A stretch of DNA of 59,549 bases from Marinobacterium halophilum (lineage in GTDB: Bacteria; Pseudomonadota; Gammaproteobacteria; Pseudomonadales; Balneatricaceae): positions 1-59,549 of the forward strand of contig NZ_PYGI01000024.1 in NCBI RefSeq assembly GCF_003014615.1, in the 5' to 3' direction. This document shows, in pieces, positions 16,191 through 25,216 of this stretch. Both the position numbers and the translations under genes were made by a program. A model generated the notes under the pieces. It worked only from the letters and a program-made list of their open reading frames with translations. It made no database searches and was not told where the DNA came from. Numbering within the stretch: position 1 is the first letter of the stretch; each line of letters opens with the position of its first letter.

Positions 16191-16475
16191 CGGCCAGTCC
16201 ATAGTTCTCTGATATTGAACGATTTTCGTGCGAGTTGCCAGTCACAAATGAGCACAGCCACGTGACAAAACAAGCACTCACGGCATGTGGCCTTCAATAC
16301 ACTGTATGTAATCACAGAAACTCAGAGCAGACGTTAGCCTCAGCCGGCTCATGGCGAGCTACCGGCACACAGCGGATATTTCACTCTGGGCGAACGGGTC
16401 TAATTCAGTGCATCACCGCACTGTTTATTGATAAAATGGAAGAGTAAATATTTGACCTGACTAGTGGATAGTAAT
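16191..16475. other. Intergenic stretch with no recognisable gene
   Basis: No integrase gene or fragment of one is visible between the array and ppiC. A 70-codon open frame here has no plausible protein pattern. The stretch probably contains the ppiC promoter. Confidence 0.4.
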
Positions 16476-16757
16476 ATGGCTACAGCGGCGGCACTGCACA
16501 TACTGGTAAAGACAGAACAAGAAGCATTGAATATCCTTGAACAGCTCAAAAGAGGAAAGAATTTCAATGCGTTAGCCAAACGTTACTCCACCTGCCCGTC
16601 AGGTAAGCGAGGCGGCGACCTGGGTGAGTTTCATCGTGGCGACATGGTTAAAGCCTTCGATGATGTTGTATTTAAACGCCCATTGCTCAAGGTACACGGC
16701 CCGGTCAAAACCCGCTTCGGTTACCACTTGATAAAAACGCTGTATCGTAACGGCTAA
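16476..16757 (+). CDS. ppiC: Peptidyl-prolyl cis-trans isomerase C (parvulin)
   Basis: A 93-residue single-domain cytoplasmic parvulin that speeds proline isomerisation during folding. It matches E. coli PpiC closely from end to end: AAALHILVK at the start, [19 protein letters not shown] in the middle and [13 protein letters not shown] at the end. The ATG at 16476 gives the conserved [11 protein letters not shown] start; an in-frame GTG four codons upstream is less likely. It stands alone, converging with the DsrE-like gene. Confidence 0.92.
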   Translation: MATAAALHILVKTEQEALNILEQLKRGKNFNALAKRYSTCPSGKRGGDLGEFHRGDMVKAFDDVVFKRPLLKVHGPVKTRFGYHLIKTLYRNG

Positions 16758-16830
16758 CTGGCCTCACCTCTGTAAAATACTGGACAACAAGGCTGCGGGG
16801 TTGATTGGATCGCGCCCGCGGCAGTGACTA

Positions 16831-17133
16831 TCAAGCGCGGATATAGCCCCATCCCTGTTGCTGCTGACGGGCCAGGTGCTGTACAGCCGCCGGTACAACA
16901 CGGGCACCATCCTGTGCCGTCAGGTTCTGTTTATCGAGACTGTTCTGACATAACACCAGGCGGCCCAGAATTTCTGCATCCACAATACCAACGGCTACAG
17001 CCGCAGCCGGTCCATTGACGACCAACTCTATATTGGCATCCGGCTCAAGCTTAAGCAGGTTGCGTGTATTGGCCTGAGCCCGGTGCAAGGCTTCCGGGGT
17101 CGGGGCATGAATCATGACATTAAGTGTGTCCAC
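16831..17133 (-). CDS. DsrE/DsrF-like protein
   Basis: A 100-residue protein of the small DsrE-like fold: LNVMIHAPTPEALHRAQANTRNLL, IELVVNGPAA, then the conserved Cys of LVLCQNSL. In DsrE and TusD relatives this Cys handles persulfide sulfur. It starts 2 bases after the ABC ATPase gene, so it belongs to that operon. The link suggests that the transporter imports a sulfur compound, but the substrate is not readable. Confidence 0.75.
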   Translation of the reverse strand: MDTLNVMIHAPTPEALHRAQANTRNLLKLEPDANIELVVNGPAAAVAVGIVDAEILGRLVLCQNSLDKQNLTAQDGARVVPAAVQHLARQQQQGWGYIRA

Positions 17134-17135
17134 GG

Positions 17136-17867
17136 TTACAGCTCCTGTGCGATAGTGTGGGCAAGGTGTTGCAGGTCATCGGCGTTGCGCCCGCGCGGGC
17201 GTGGCAGGTCGATTGGCTGGTCAAACCTGACATGTGCCGGATGGCCCGACAATACCACAACCCGATCTGCCAGATAGACCGCTTCCTCAATATCGTGGGT
17301 AATAAACAGTACCGCTGCGCCGGTTTTCTGCCAAATGTTGAGCAGCTCATCCTGCAGGTGTTGCCGAGTAATCGCATCCACGGCGCTGAACGGCTCATCC
17401 ATCAGCAGCAACTCGGGATTTACCGCCAGTGCCCGCGCAATCCCCGCACGCTGTACCTGCCCACCTGAAAGTTGATGCGGCCAACGGTCAGCCAGCTCGC
17501 TCAGACGGGTCAGTTTCAACACCTCACGGATTCGCTCTTCGCGGGCTTCGGCGCTCAGCTCCAATCCTTTCAAGCCATAGCCAACATTGCCCCTCAAGCG
17601 CCGCCAGGGCAGCAAGCGGCCGTCCTGAAAAACCGTTGCACGGCGACGGCTGCCGCGACGCTCAGGGATATCCAGCGTAATACGGCCACCACTGCTGTGC
17701 GCCAGATCAGCCACACATTTGAGCAGCGTCGATTTACCTACGCCAGAGCCGCCCACCACCGCCACAAACTCGCCTTTGGCAATGCTGAGGTTGAGGTCAT
17801 CAAACACCGGCGCAGGGTTATCGCCATAATGAAAGCTCAAATTCTCGATGGTCAGGATGGACGCCAT
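17136..17867 (-). CDS. ABC transporter ATP-binding protein, nitrate/sulfonate/taurine family
   Basis: A 243-residue ATPase with Walker A GGSGVGKST, signature LSGGQVQRAGIARAL, Walker B LLLMDEPFSAVD and the switch His in FITHDIEEAVYLADRV. The pattern fits the SsuB/TauB/NrtD group. It overlaps the permease gene by 16 bases and is followed by the DsrE-like gene. Partner proteins are encoded directly upstream. Confidence 0.88.
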   Translation of the reverse strand: MASILTIENLSFHYGDNPAPVFDDLNLSIAKGEFVAVVGGSGVGKSTLLKCVADLAHSSGGRITLDIPERRGSRRRATVFQDGRLLPWRRLRGNVGYGLKGLELSAEAREERIREVLKLTRLSELADRWPHQLSGGQVQRAGIARALAVNPELLLMDEPFSAVDAITRQHLQDELLNIWQKTGAAVLFITHDIEEAVYLADRVVVLSGHPAHVRFDQPIDLPRPRGRNADDLQHLAHTIAQEL

Positions 17868-18637
17868 TGCAACACTCGCTTTTCAAATCGGGCAAACAGG
17901 GTATCGCTAAGCGTATACACCAATGAAATCACCAGCATGTAAATCACCACCGCTTCATAGGCGCCGACACCGGCAGCGGCATTCATCTCCTGCCCCATAC
18001 CGGGCACGCCCAACAGTTCTGCGGCGATCAGTGTCATCCACGCCTGGCCAATACCCGTACGCATGCCGGACAGAATCCCCGGTGCCGACGCCGGCAGGAC
18101 CACGTTCAGTGCCTGATTCAAATAACCCTGCTGCCCGAACGCCTGCGCCAACTCATAGTATTTCGGGTCAACATTTCGCACGGCTGACCAAGTGGCAAAG
18201 TAGTTGACCCAAAACACGCCGATGGCGATCACAAACGCCGCACCGGCATGACTGACCTTGAACCAGGCAATGGCAAACACGACCCAGGCCAAAGGCGGAA
18301 TCGGGCGCAGAATACGCGCCAGCCAGGCGTGCAGCGCATCAGTCCAGCGGGAAGACGCTGCCAGCGCACCGACCAGAAAACCAAACACTGTGCCCAGCCC
18401 AAGCCCCCAAACATAATGCACCAGGCTCGACAAAACGGCAGGCATCAAGCGGTCCGAACGCCATTCATCCATCAGCGTTTGTGGCAACCGGAAGGGATCG
18501 GGAATAGTGCCCGCCCGTGCCCAGCCGGTTGCCTGCGCCAGCTTCCAGATGGCCACAAAGGCAATGACGCCGGCCAGCCCGAGCAGTGCCCTCCCCAACG
18601 GATGATCAACCCAGAAGGATGTCTGCTGTGTGCGCAT
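17852..18637 (-). CDS. ABC transporter permease, nitrate/sulfonate/taurine family
   Basis: An integral membrane protein of about 261 residues with five or six helices and the BPD_transp_1 EAA loop in the region ELAQAFGQQGYLNQALNVVLPASAPGILSGMR. It resembles SsuC/TauC. The ATG at 18637 is preferred because AAGGA lies eight bases upstream; the ATG three codons earlier abuts it. It sits between the binding protein and ATPase genes with tight spacing. Confidence 0.87.
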   Translation of the reverse strand: MRTQQTSFWVDHPLGRALLGLAGVIAFVAIWKLAQATGWARAGTIPDPFRLPQTLMDEWRSDRLMPAVLSSLVHYVWGLGLGTVFGFLVGALAASSRWTDALHAWLARILRPIPPLAWVVFAIAWFKVSHAGAAFVIAIGVFWVNYFATWSAVRNVDPKYYELAQAFGQQGYLNQALNVVLPASAPGILSGMRTGIGQAWMTLIAAELLGVPGMGQEMNAAAGVGAYEAVVIYMLVISLVYTLSDTLFARFEKRVLQWRPS

Positions 18638-18648
18638 ATTGCTCATCC

Positions 18649-19650
18649 TTAAGGGGCCAGTGTCTCGTAAAAACGGGTATTAAACAGCTGATCCAGATCG
18701 ACATCGGCTTTTAACGTGCCGAGTTCAGCCTGAAAATCGTGCATCGCTCGCGTGCCGTCGATGATCTGGCGCGGATCGTCCACAAAATGAGCACTGGAGT
18801 TTTCCAGCGCACGCTGCACGATAGCCGCAGACAAACGGCCGCCCCCCACATAGCGTTGCACTGCCGTCACGGCCTGCTCCGGGTGTTCACGTAACAGACG
18901 GGATACTTCGGCATGAACAGCAACCAACGCCTGCACGGTCTCCGGTTGCTCGTTGATCAGCGTTTCACGCACAACCAGTACTGCGCCTGGCTGGTTGGGG
19001 AACATCTCCGAGCCAGACGCCACCACGCGTGCGTCCGGCAATCGATCCAGACTGATACTGACAATCGGTTCCAGAATCGCGGCACCATCCACTGCACCGG
19101 TCAACAGGGACTGCTGCACCTGGGCTGCACCCTGATAGATGACTTCAACTTGATCGGGGTCGATCTGCAACTGCTTGCGCAACCAGTATTGCAGTACCGT
19201 GTCCGGCACCGATCCGGTCGGGAACGTGGCAATCACCGGTTTGCGTCCCTTGTCGGTGGCAAAGCGGCTGAACGCGGTCGCCGGATCACCCGACGCAAAG
19301 TACGGCGCCAGCTCACCCAGTGCCACCAGGCTGATCTGTTCAACAATATTGGAGGCCACGACCTTGATGTCTGCCCCCTTGGCACGTGCCACCATCGCCG
19401 GACCAATGCCGAGGTAGGCAATGTCCAGCTGGCCAGCCAGCAGCGCCTGCACCATGGCCGGTCCGTTCTGGAATTGAATCAACTCGGGGTCTTGGATACC
19501 GATGGTCGCCAGCCGGTCTTCATCCAGCGTCAGGAAAGCTTGGGAAACCGGGATGATCGGCATGTACCCGATCTCGACCGGTTCGGCCGCCGTTACCGTC
19601 ATGGACCAGGCAGACAGCGACAATATGAGTATGGAAAGCAGGTTACGCAT
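18649..19650 (-). CDS. ABC transporter substrate-binding protein, NitT/TauT family
   Basis: A 333-residue periplasmic protein. The signal peptide ends near VTAAE (about residue 22). It then shows the family start VEIGYMPIIPVSQAFL and the pattern GNGPAMVQALLAGQLDIAYLGIGPAM, a hallmark of NMT1/THI5 and SsuA/TauA proteins. It is the first gene of the four-gene operon with permease, ATPase and DsrE-like protein. The ligand may be an organosulfur compound, nitrile, cyanate or similar; nothing in the sequence decides it. Confidence 0.87.
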   Translation of the reverse strand: MRNLLSILILSLSAWSMTVTAAEPVEIGYMPIIPVSQAFLTLDEDRLATIGIQDPELIQFQNGPAMVQALLAGQLDIAYLGIGPAMVARAKGADIKVVASNIVEQISLVALGELAPYFASGDPATAFSRFATDKGRKPVIATFPTGSVPDTVLQYWLRKQLQIDPDQVEVIYQGAAQVQQSLLTGAVDGAAILEPIVSISLDRLPDARVVASGSEMFPNQPGAVLVVRETLINEQPETVQALVAVHAEVSRLLREHPEQAVTAVQRYVGGGRLSAAIVQRALENSSAHFVDDPRQIIDGTRAMHDFQAELGTLKADVDLDQLFNTRFYETLAP

Positions 19651-19773
19651 GACGGATCACTCCTGTCAGAAGTTGTGACCTATCATGCTATATAATCATT
19701 TGCGAGTTAAATACTGTTTATTTAGCATATTTAAGAATAAGCATAGTTGAGTAGTTGATCATTCCACTCGGGT

Positions 19774-20415
19774 TTAAGTCGAATGCCCCAGCTTCAATAA
19801 TCCGCACTGAATGGCCAGATGTACCAGTTCTGCCGTAGACGACACCTGCAATTTGCTTTTCAGCAAGGCGCTATGATTCGACACGGTCTTGACGCTGATA
19901 CAGAGCTGCTCTGCAATCAGCTTGGGCGTCAGCCCTCGCGCCAGCATGACAAAAATCTCGAATTCGCGCTGGGTCATGCCTTCCAGACGCGGGTCCAGTC
20001 CACTGTTGCGTTGCATCGCCAGCCGCGTGGCCAAGTCATGCTCCACATAGGGCTGGCCGACGAGCACCTTGCGCACTGCATCCAGTAACACTTCCGGACT
20101 GCTTCCTTTGGTAATGTAGCCCAACGCGCCGGTATCCAGCGCCTGCTGCACCATCGGCAACTCGTCATACATGCTGAAAAACAGGATGCGTGCATTCGGG
20201 TCGCGCTGCAGAATACGTTTGGCGGTTTCAATACCGCTGATATCCGGCAGGTTAATGTCCATGATGACCGCATCGGGGGTGTGCTGTTGCCACAAGGCTA
20301 CGCTGTCCCAACCACACTCGGCTTCAATGATCTCGCACGAATCCAACATGGCCGCCAATAGACTGGCATAGCCCTGACGTACCACCGCATGGTCGTCGGT
20401 CAACAGTATTTTCAT
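19774..20415 (-). CDS. NarL/LuxR-family response regulator of the PQQ alcohol regulon
   Basis: A 213-residue protein with a receiver domain (acidic pocket Asp7-Asp8, phosphorylation site Asp53 in VIMDINLPD, Lys in the ITKGSSPEVL region) and a C-terminal LuxR-type helix-turn-helix (LTPKLIAEQLCISVKTVSNHSALLKSKL). It overlaps the kinase gene by four bases. Regulators of this type (EraR/ErbR in P. aeruginosa, PedR1/PedR2 in P. putida) control PQQ ethanol dehydrogenases. It is the natural candidate to bind the CGGGAA-N3-TTCCCG sites. Which of the Pseudomonas proteins it matches cannot be settled here. Confidence 0.88.
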   Translation of the reverse strand: MKILLTDDHAVVRQGYASLLAAMLDSCEIIEAECGWDSVALWQQHTPDAVIMDINLPDISGIETAKRILQRDPNARILFFSMYDELPMVQQALDTGALGYITKGSSPEVLLDAVRKVLVGQPYVEHDLATRLAMQRNSGLDPRLEGMTQREFEIFVMLARGLTPKLIAEQLCISVKTVSNHSALLKSKLQVSSTAELVHLAIQCGLLKLGHST

Positions 20416-21701
20416 GCCTTTACTCCGGCTTCAACAGGAAGGTTTACACTCAACTGCACCCCACGCCCGGCAGAGGATGACAGAGTCAGTTCGGCATTCA
20501 TGTAGCGCGCACGTTCATGCATCGACCGCAGCCCAACTCCCGGCCGCACATTGGCAGCAAAGCCCACGCCATCATCATCGACACAAACCTTCAGCTGTTT
20601 GTGTGCCACATGGATACGGATCTGCACGATTGATGCGCGGGCATGCCGCGCCACATTGTTCAGGGCTTCCTGCAGCAGCCGATAAAGGTGCGTCGAGGTT
20701 TCATCACTTAACAGTGGCAGCTGCTCAATTGTCAGATGACACTGCACACCGCTGCTCTGCTGCCACTGCTCCGCCAGGCTGCGCAACGACTCTTCCAGCC
20801 CCAAATGTTCCAGAATCACGGGGTGCAGACTGCGAATCAGCCGCCGAAAACCTTGTTGCATTGCCTCGCAGTCGCGCACAATCAGCGGCGCGGTCTTGCT
20901 GACCAGCGGCTGGTTATCGGCTGCCTGGGTCAGCAGGTAAGCCTGTGCACGGATGCCGGTCAGATACTGGCCCAGGTCATCGTGCAGCTCACGTGCCAGA
21001 TAGGCGCGTTCCTTTTCCTGCAGCGCCATCAGCTCACGGGTGAGGCGACGGTTATCCGCCTGTTCCTGCTCCAGCGCTTGCGCCATGCGGTTGAAATGAT
21101 CGGCCAGACGGTTGGCCTCGGGCACTGAATAGGCTTTGAGGCGCGCGGTAAAATGTCCCTGCTGAATCTGGTCCAGTGCCGCCAGCACCTGTCCTACCGG
21201 ACGCATGCCCTGAGTAACGCCCCAGGTAATGGCGCTGATCGACAGGAACGCCCCACCGATAAACAGCATGAATACGTGCAGTGCCGACTCCCACACTTCT
21301 TCAAGCTCATCACCGGGATCGGCCATCACCACCAGCACCTGGCCGTCAGGTAACGGCTGACGCCGCTCGATCAGCGGCATGTCGGCAGGCCATGTCCAGC
21401 TGGCAAACCAGCGAGGCACCTGCTCGGGCTCAAATGGGGGCGGTGAAACACCGGCAGGCAGTTTCACCAGACGCAGATGACGCAGTTCAGTTGTCAGTAA
21501 AGCATCCAGTCGGGCGGGATCACCGCCTGCCTGCGCCAGAATCTGGTCGGCAACCGTCATGCCCGCTTCCAACTCACGGACGATGTCGGTTTTAGCCTGG
21601 TGAGTCAGTCCGAACAGGCTCAGTAACAGGGCAACCATAAAGGCTGCCCCTACCAGCAGGTTCAAACGTACAACGGCACGCATACTGTAATGACCGGTCA
21701 T
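20412..21701 (-). CDS. Membrane sensor histidine kinase of the PQQ alcohol regulon (HisKA_3 type)
   Basis: A 429-residue kinase: helix about 10-32, a periplasmic domain of about 110 residues, helix about 141-163, HAMP about 165-215, coiled coil, phosphoacceptor His240 in LARELHDDLGQYL and an ATP-binding domain with LQEALNNVARHA and DDDGVGFA. NarL-type kinases of this form pair with LuxR-type regulators, and its partner follows with a four-base overlap. A periplasmic sensor fits a signal such as a lanthanide, as in PedS2 of P. putida; the periplasmic part has Glu/Asp clusters (DPGDELEEVWE) that could bind metal. That is inference. Confidence 0.88.
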   Translation of the reverse strand: MTGHYSMRAVVRLNLLVGAAFMVALLLSLFGLTHQAKTDIVRELEAGMTVADQILAQAGGDPARLDALLTTELRHLRLVKLPAGVSPPPFEPEQVPRWFASWTWPADMPLIERRQPLPDGQVLVVMADPGDELEEVWESALHVFMLFIGGAFLSISAITWGVTQGMRPVGQVLAALDQIQQGHFTARLKAYSVPEANRLADHFNRMAQALEQEQADNRRLTRELMALQEKERAYLARELHDDLGQYLTGIRAQAYLLTQAADNQPLVSKTAPLIVRDCEAMQQGFRRLIRSLHPVILEHLGLEESLRSLAEQWQQSSGVQCHLTIEQLPLLSDETSTHLYRLLQEALNNVARHARASIVQIRIHVAHKQLKVCVDDDGVGFAANVRPGVGLRSMHERARYMNAELTLSSSAGRGVQLSVNLPVEAGVKA

Positions 21702-22141
21702 CAGCGAACGCTGAATACGCCTTCCATACCCTTGTGCTCAAGGCCTTTCATGGAGAACGTAAACTCACCGGGCTTGACCGGTACAAAGTAGATTTCAGTT
21801 TCCCCTTCCTGTTCAAATTCAAGTTCAGTCAGAGCCACTGCCTTGATCTCGATGTCACCGGCTTCCACCTTGCGCAGGTAAATGGAGGTAAAGAACTCAG
21901 GTGCCTGCATGGCATATTCTTTCAGGCCGCTGGAGATGATTTTCAGGCGATAGGACTGGCCGGTTTCCATTTCATAACGTGTCTGCGACATCGCATAGTC
22001 GGTCACTTCGCTGCCCAGCACCAGATCCGGCAGGCGTTCAGGGCGGGTCGTCAAATCACCTTCGGCTACAGCCGGAAGGCTGGCCACAGCGGCCGAAGTC
22101 AGAGTGAGGGCAAGGGCCAAAGTACGGATGGGGGATTGCAT
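21701..22141 (-). CDS. Periplasmic cupredoxin-like protein
   Basis: A 146-residue protein with a signal peptide ending SLPAVA (about residue 26). The body reads like a cupredoxin beta-sandwich: YEMETGQSYRLKIISSG, then VPVKPGEFTFSMKGLEHKGMEGVFSV, with His and Met near the end as in copper-binding members, but no Cys ligand. Its stop overlaps the kinase start (TGATG), so it is cotranscribed with the two-component system. It may present a metal or signal to the kinase sensor domain; unproven. Confidence 0.7.
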   Translation of the reverse strand: MQSPIRTLALALTLTSAAVASLPAVAEGDLTTRPERLPDLVLGSEVTDYAMSQTRYEMETGQSYRLKIISSGLKEYAMQAPEFFTSIYLRKVEAGDIEIKAVALTELEFEQEGETEIYFVPVKPGEFTFSMKGLEHKGMEGVFSVR

Positions 22142-22322
22142 GGCATCGTCCTGTTATTGTTGTGGGTATTCTCGTTGTGAGAATGTCCCACCATCCTAGT
22201 GACCTCTGCCCGGCGCAACATACTACTTCGGTACTGATTTTTTGCGACTTTCTGAATATTTCAACCCGTCGCCTTCCTCCCTAAGCTGGATGCATAACAA
22301 CGATAACGACTGAGTCCATGCC

Positions 22323-23501
22323 ATGAAATTGCTGCCACACCTGCTGACTGCCGCATCCTTGAGCCTTCCTCTATGGGCACATGCCGCGCAGACTCCGCTG
22401 GAGATTGATATCGGCTATATCGGCTTTGAACCCGACCATGGCCCGGTGCTGTCCAATATTCTGCCGGAGCCGGATGACGCCGGTCTTAAAGGCGCCGAAC
22501 TGGGGATTGCGGACAGCAATACCACCGGCCGCTTCCTCAAACAGCGGTACACGCTGCATGCACTGAGCACACCCGATGCCGGCCAAATCCTGCCCGCAAC
22601 CCAACAACTCTACGATCAGGGCGTACGCCTGTTTGTACTTAACCTCAATCGCCAGCAGCTGGTGGATGTGGAAGCGCAACTGCCGGATGACGTCATTCTG
22701 ATCAACGCCGGCAGTGCCGATAATGTGCTGCGCACCGAGCAATGCGTACCCGGCATGCTGCATACGGTGCCATCACGCGCAATGCTGACCGACGCACTGG
22801 CCCAGTGGCTGGCCAGTCGCCGCTGGCAACGCTGGCTTATCCTGGAAGGCAACCAGCCCGAAGACCGTGCCTATGCCGATTCACTGGAACGCAGCGCTAC
22901 CCGTATGGGGGCCCGTATCATTGAACGCAAGGCCTGGGACTACGATACCGACCTGCGCCGCACGGCACAGCAGGAACTGCCCCCCTTTACCCAGACCGAT
23001 GAATACGATGTCGTGCTAGTGGCAGACGAGCGTGGCGATTTTGGTGAATACGTTCCCTATAACACCTGGTATCCCCGTCCGGTTGCCGGTACGCAAGGTC
23101 TGTCGCCTGTTACCTGGCACCGTGTGGTAGAAGCCTGGGGCGCGGCACAGCTGCAGAGCCGTTTCGAGAAGCTGAGCGGACGCTGGATGAACAGCCGCGA
23201 CTACGCCAGCTGGGCCGGTGTGCGCACGCTCGCCGAGGCCGTCACCCAAACCGGCACCACTGAACCCGGCGCATTGCACAGTTTCATCCTGTCGGAAAAA
23301 TTCCAGCTCGGTGCATTCAAGGGCCGCAAACTGACCTTCCGTGACTGGAGCGGTCAGCTACGCCAGCCGATTCCACTGGTACATCCACGTGCGCTGGTAT
23401 CCCAATCACCCCAAAACGGTTTTTTGCACCCGAAAACCGATCTTGACACTCTCGGCTTCGATGTCAGCGAAAGCCGGTGTTCGGTCAAAGGAGACTCCTG
23501 A
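22323..23501 (+). CDS. pedA1: Substrate-binding protein of the PQQ-associated ABC system (PedA1-like)
   Basis: A 392-residue periplasmic protein with a signal peptide ending WAHAA (about residue 22), then a type I binding-protein fold (IDIGYIGFEPDHGPVLSNILPEPDDAGLKGAELGI, later VILINAGSADNVLRTEQC). This family occurs only with PQQ alcohol dehydrogenase systems. In P. putida the PedA1A2BC transporter is needed for lanthanide-dependent growth, so lanthanide handling is the expected role. It is the first gene of a four-gene operon and overlaps the next start by one base. It is divergent from the cupredoxin-like and sensor genes. Confidence 0.85.
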   Translation: MKLLPHLLTAASLSLPLWAHAAQTPLEIDIGYIGFEPDHGPVLSNILPEPDDAGLKGAELGIADSNTTGRFLKQRYTLHALSTPDAGQILPATQQLYDQGVRLFVLNLNRQQLVDVEAQLPDDVILINAGSADNVLRTEQCVPGMLHTVPSRAMLTDALAQWLASRRWQRWLILEGNQPEDRAYADSLERSATRMGARIIERKAWDYDTDLRRTAQQELPPFTQTDEYDVVLVADERGDFGEYVPYNTWYPRPVAGTQGLSPVTWHRVVEAWGAAQLQSRFEKLSGRWMNSRDYASWAGVRTLAEAVTQTGTTEPGALHSFILSEKFQLGAFKGRKLTFRDWSGQLRQPIPLVHPRALVSQSPQNGFLHPKTDLDTLGFDVSESRCSVKGDS

Positions 23502-24472
23502 TGTTCAAGCCCCCGTTCGTGAAATCACTGCTATTGGCCGCGTTATTGGCCAGTCCGGTCGCCCAGGCGGCAACCGCATATGTATCCAACGAAAAGGACA
23601 ACACCCTGTCCGTGATCGACCTGGAAACCCTGGAAGTCACTCAAACCATTGAGGTGGGTGAACGTCCGCGCGGCATCATTCTGTCCAAGGATCGTACCAA
23701 GTTGTACATTTGTGCCAGTGACTCAGACACCGTACAAGTCATGGATCTGGCTACCCATAAAATCATCGCCAACCTGCCCTCGGGCGAAGACCCGGAGCAG
23801 TTCTCGCTGCACCCGGACGACCGTCGCCTGTATATCTCCAATGAAGATGATGCACTGGTGACCGTGGTCGATACCGTCAGCCATGAAGTGCTGGCCCAGA
23901 TCGAGGTGGGCGTGGAGCCTGAAGGCATGGCCGTCAGCCCGGATGGCCGTTGGGCCGTCAATACCAGTGAAACCACCAGCATGTTGCACTGGATCGACAC
24001 CGAAACCCATGAATTGATCGACAACACCCTGGTGGACCAGCGCCCCCGTCATGTCGAATTCACCAAAAGCGGTGACCGGCTCTGGGGGTCATCTGAAATC
24101 GGTGGCACCGTTTCCATTATTAACGTGGCCAGCCGCGAGATCATCAAGAAGCTTAACTTCCAGATTCGCGGCATTCACCCGGACAAAATCCAGCCGGTCG
24201 GCGTAAAGCTATCCGCCGATGGCAAGTACGCGTTTGTCGCTCTTGGCCCGGCCAACCATGTTGCCGTGGTTGATGCCAGCTCCTATGAAGTACTCGATTA
24301 CCTACTGGTAGGCCGTCGGGTTTGGCACATGGAGTTCACCCCTGACCAGAAATATCTGCTGACCACCAATGGTGTCAGTGGTGATGTATCGGTCATTGAT
24401 GTGGATGACATGAAAGTGATCAAATCGATCAAAGTCGGCCGCTATCCCTGGGGTGTGGTTACACTGGAGTAA
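23501..24472 (+). CDS. pedA2: Beta-propeller protein of the PQQ-associated ABC system (PedA2-like)
   Basis: A 323-residue secreted protein. The signal peptide ends VAQAA, followed by seven YVTN/NHL-like repeats (AYVSNEKDNTLSVIDLETLEV, LYICASDSDTVQVMDLATHKI, LYISNEDDALVTVVDTVSHEV and so on) that build a seven-bladed propeller. The ATG at 23501 overlaps the previous stop (TGATG) and follows AAAGGAG. The family is specific to PQQ-dependent catabolism loci. It probably works with the binding protein in the periplasm; its ligand is unknown. Confidence 0.87.
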   Translation: MFKPPFVKSLLLAALLASPVAQAATAYVSNEKDNTLSVIDLETLEVTQTIEVGERPRGIILSKDRTKLYICASDSDTVQVMDLATHKIIANLPSGEDPEQFSLHPDDRRLYISNEDDALVTVVDTVSHEVLAQIEVGVEPEGMAVSPDGRWAVNTSETTSMLHWIDTETHELIDNTLVDQRPRHVEFTKSGDRLWGSSEIGGTVSIINVASREIIKKLNFQIRGIHPDKIQPVGVKLSADGKYAFVALGPANHVAVVDASSYEVLDYLLVGRRVWHMEFTPDQKYLLTTNGVSGDVSVIDVDDMKVIKSIKVGRYPWGVVTLE

Positions 24473-24475
24473 TTC

Positions 24476-25216
24476 ATGAGCATCGAGGTTCGCGATCTCA
24501 GCTTTCGGTACGGGCCACGCCAGGCATTGGAATCGGTCAGTTTTAACCTGGTGGCTGGGCAGCTTAATGCGCTGCTCGGCCCCAACGGGGCAGGTAAAAG
24601 CACGCTCTATGCCCTGCTGACGCAACTGTATGCCGTGCAAAGCGGGGAGATTCTGATCGCCGGTGAGCCGATTTCGCGTCAGCCTCGGGCGCTCAAGCGG
24701 GCCTTGGGTGTGGTCTTCCAGCAAAGCACGCTCGATCTCGACCTGAGTGTGCTGCAGAATCTGGAATATCATGGCGCGCTGCACGGGCTATCGGCCCGTG
24801 ACGTCCGTCATCGTGCCCAAGAACTGCTGGAACGAATGGGGCTGGACGACCGCTTAAGCGACAGCATTCGCAGTTTGAATGGTGGCCACCGGCGCCGGGT
24901 CGAAATCGCCCGTGCCCTGCTGCATCAGCCTTCCATCCTGCTGCTAGACGAAGCCACCGTCGGCCTCGATACTGCCGCACGGCAATCGATCAACCAGCAT
25001 GTGCGTGACCTGTGCCGTAGCCGTGATCTGACCGTGCTCTGGGCGACTCACCTGATAGAAGAGATTGCGCCGCATGATCCGGTGCTGATCCTGCACCAGG
25101 GACGGATACATGCCGATGCTAGCGCAGAAGAGATCTGCACGGCACATGGGGTCCCGACACTGGCCGATGCGTTTGCACAGATTACCGCGCCACAAGAGGT
25201 CAAGGCATGCAGTTGA
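24476..25216 (+). CDS. pedB: ATP-binding protein of the PQQ-associated ABC system (PedB-like)
   Basis: A 246-residue ATPase with Walker A GPNGAGKST, a divergent signature LNGGHRRRVEIARAL in place of LSGGQ, Walker B LLLDEATVGLD and switch His in WATHLIEE. The LNGGH signature is a family mark of the PQQ-associated ATPase. It lies 3 bases after the propeller gene and overlaps the permease gene by 10 bases. The ABC-2 type partner suggests export rather than import. Confidence 0.88.
   Translation: MSIEVRDLSFRYGPRQALESVSFNLVAGQLNALLGPNGAGKSTLYALLTQLYAVQSGEILIAGEPISRQPRALKRALGVVFQQSTLDLDLSVLQNLEYHGALHGLSARDVRHRAQELLERMGLDDRLSDSIRSLNGGHRRRVEIARALLHQPSILLLDEATVGLDTAARQSINQHVRDLCRSRDLTVLWATHLIEEIAPHDPVLILHQGRIHADASAEEICTAHGVPTLADAFAQITAPQEVKACS

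Noticed and set aside
16235-16447. 70-codon plus-strand open frame considered as an integrase remnant
   Set aside because: No tyrosine recombinase motif and no similarity to IntI in any frame that I could see.
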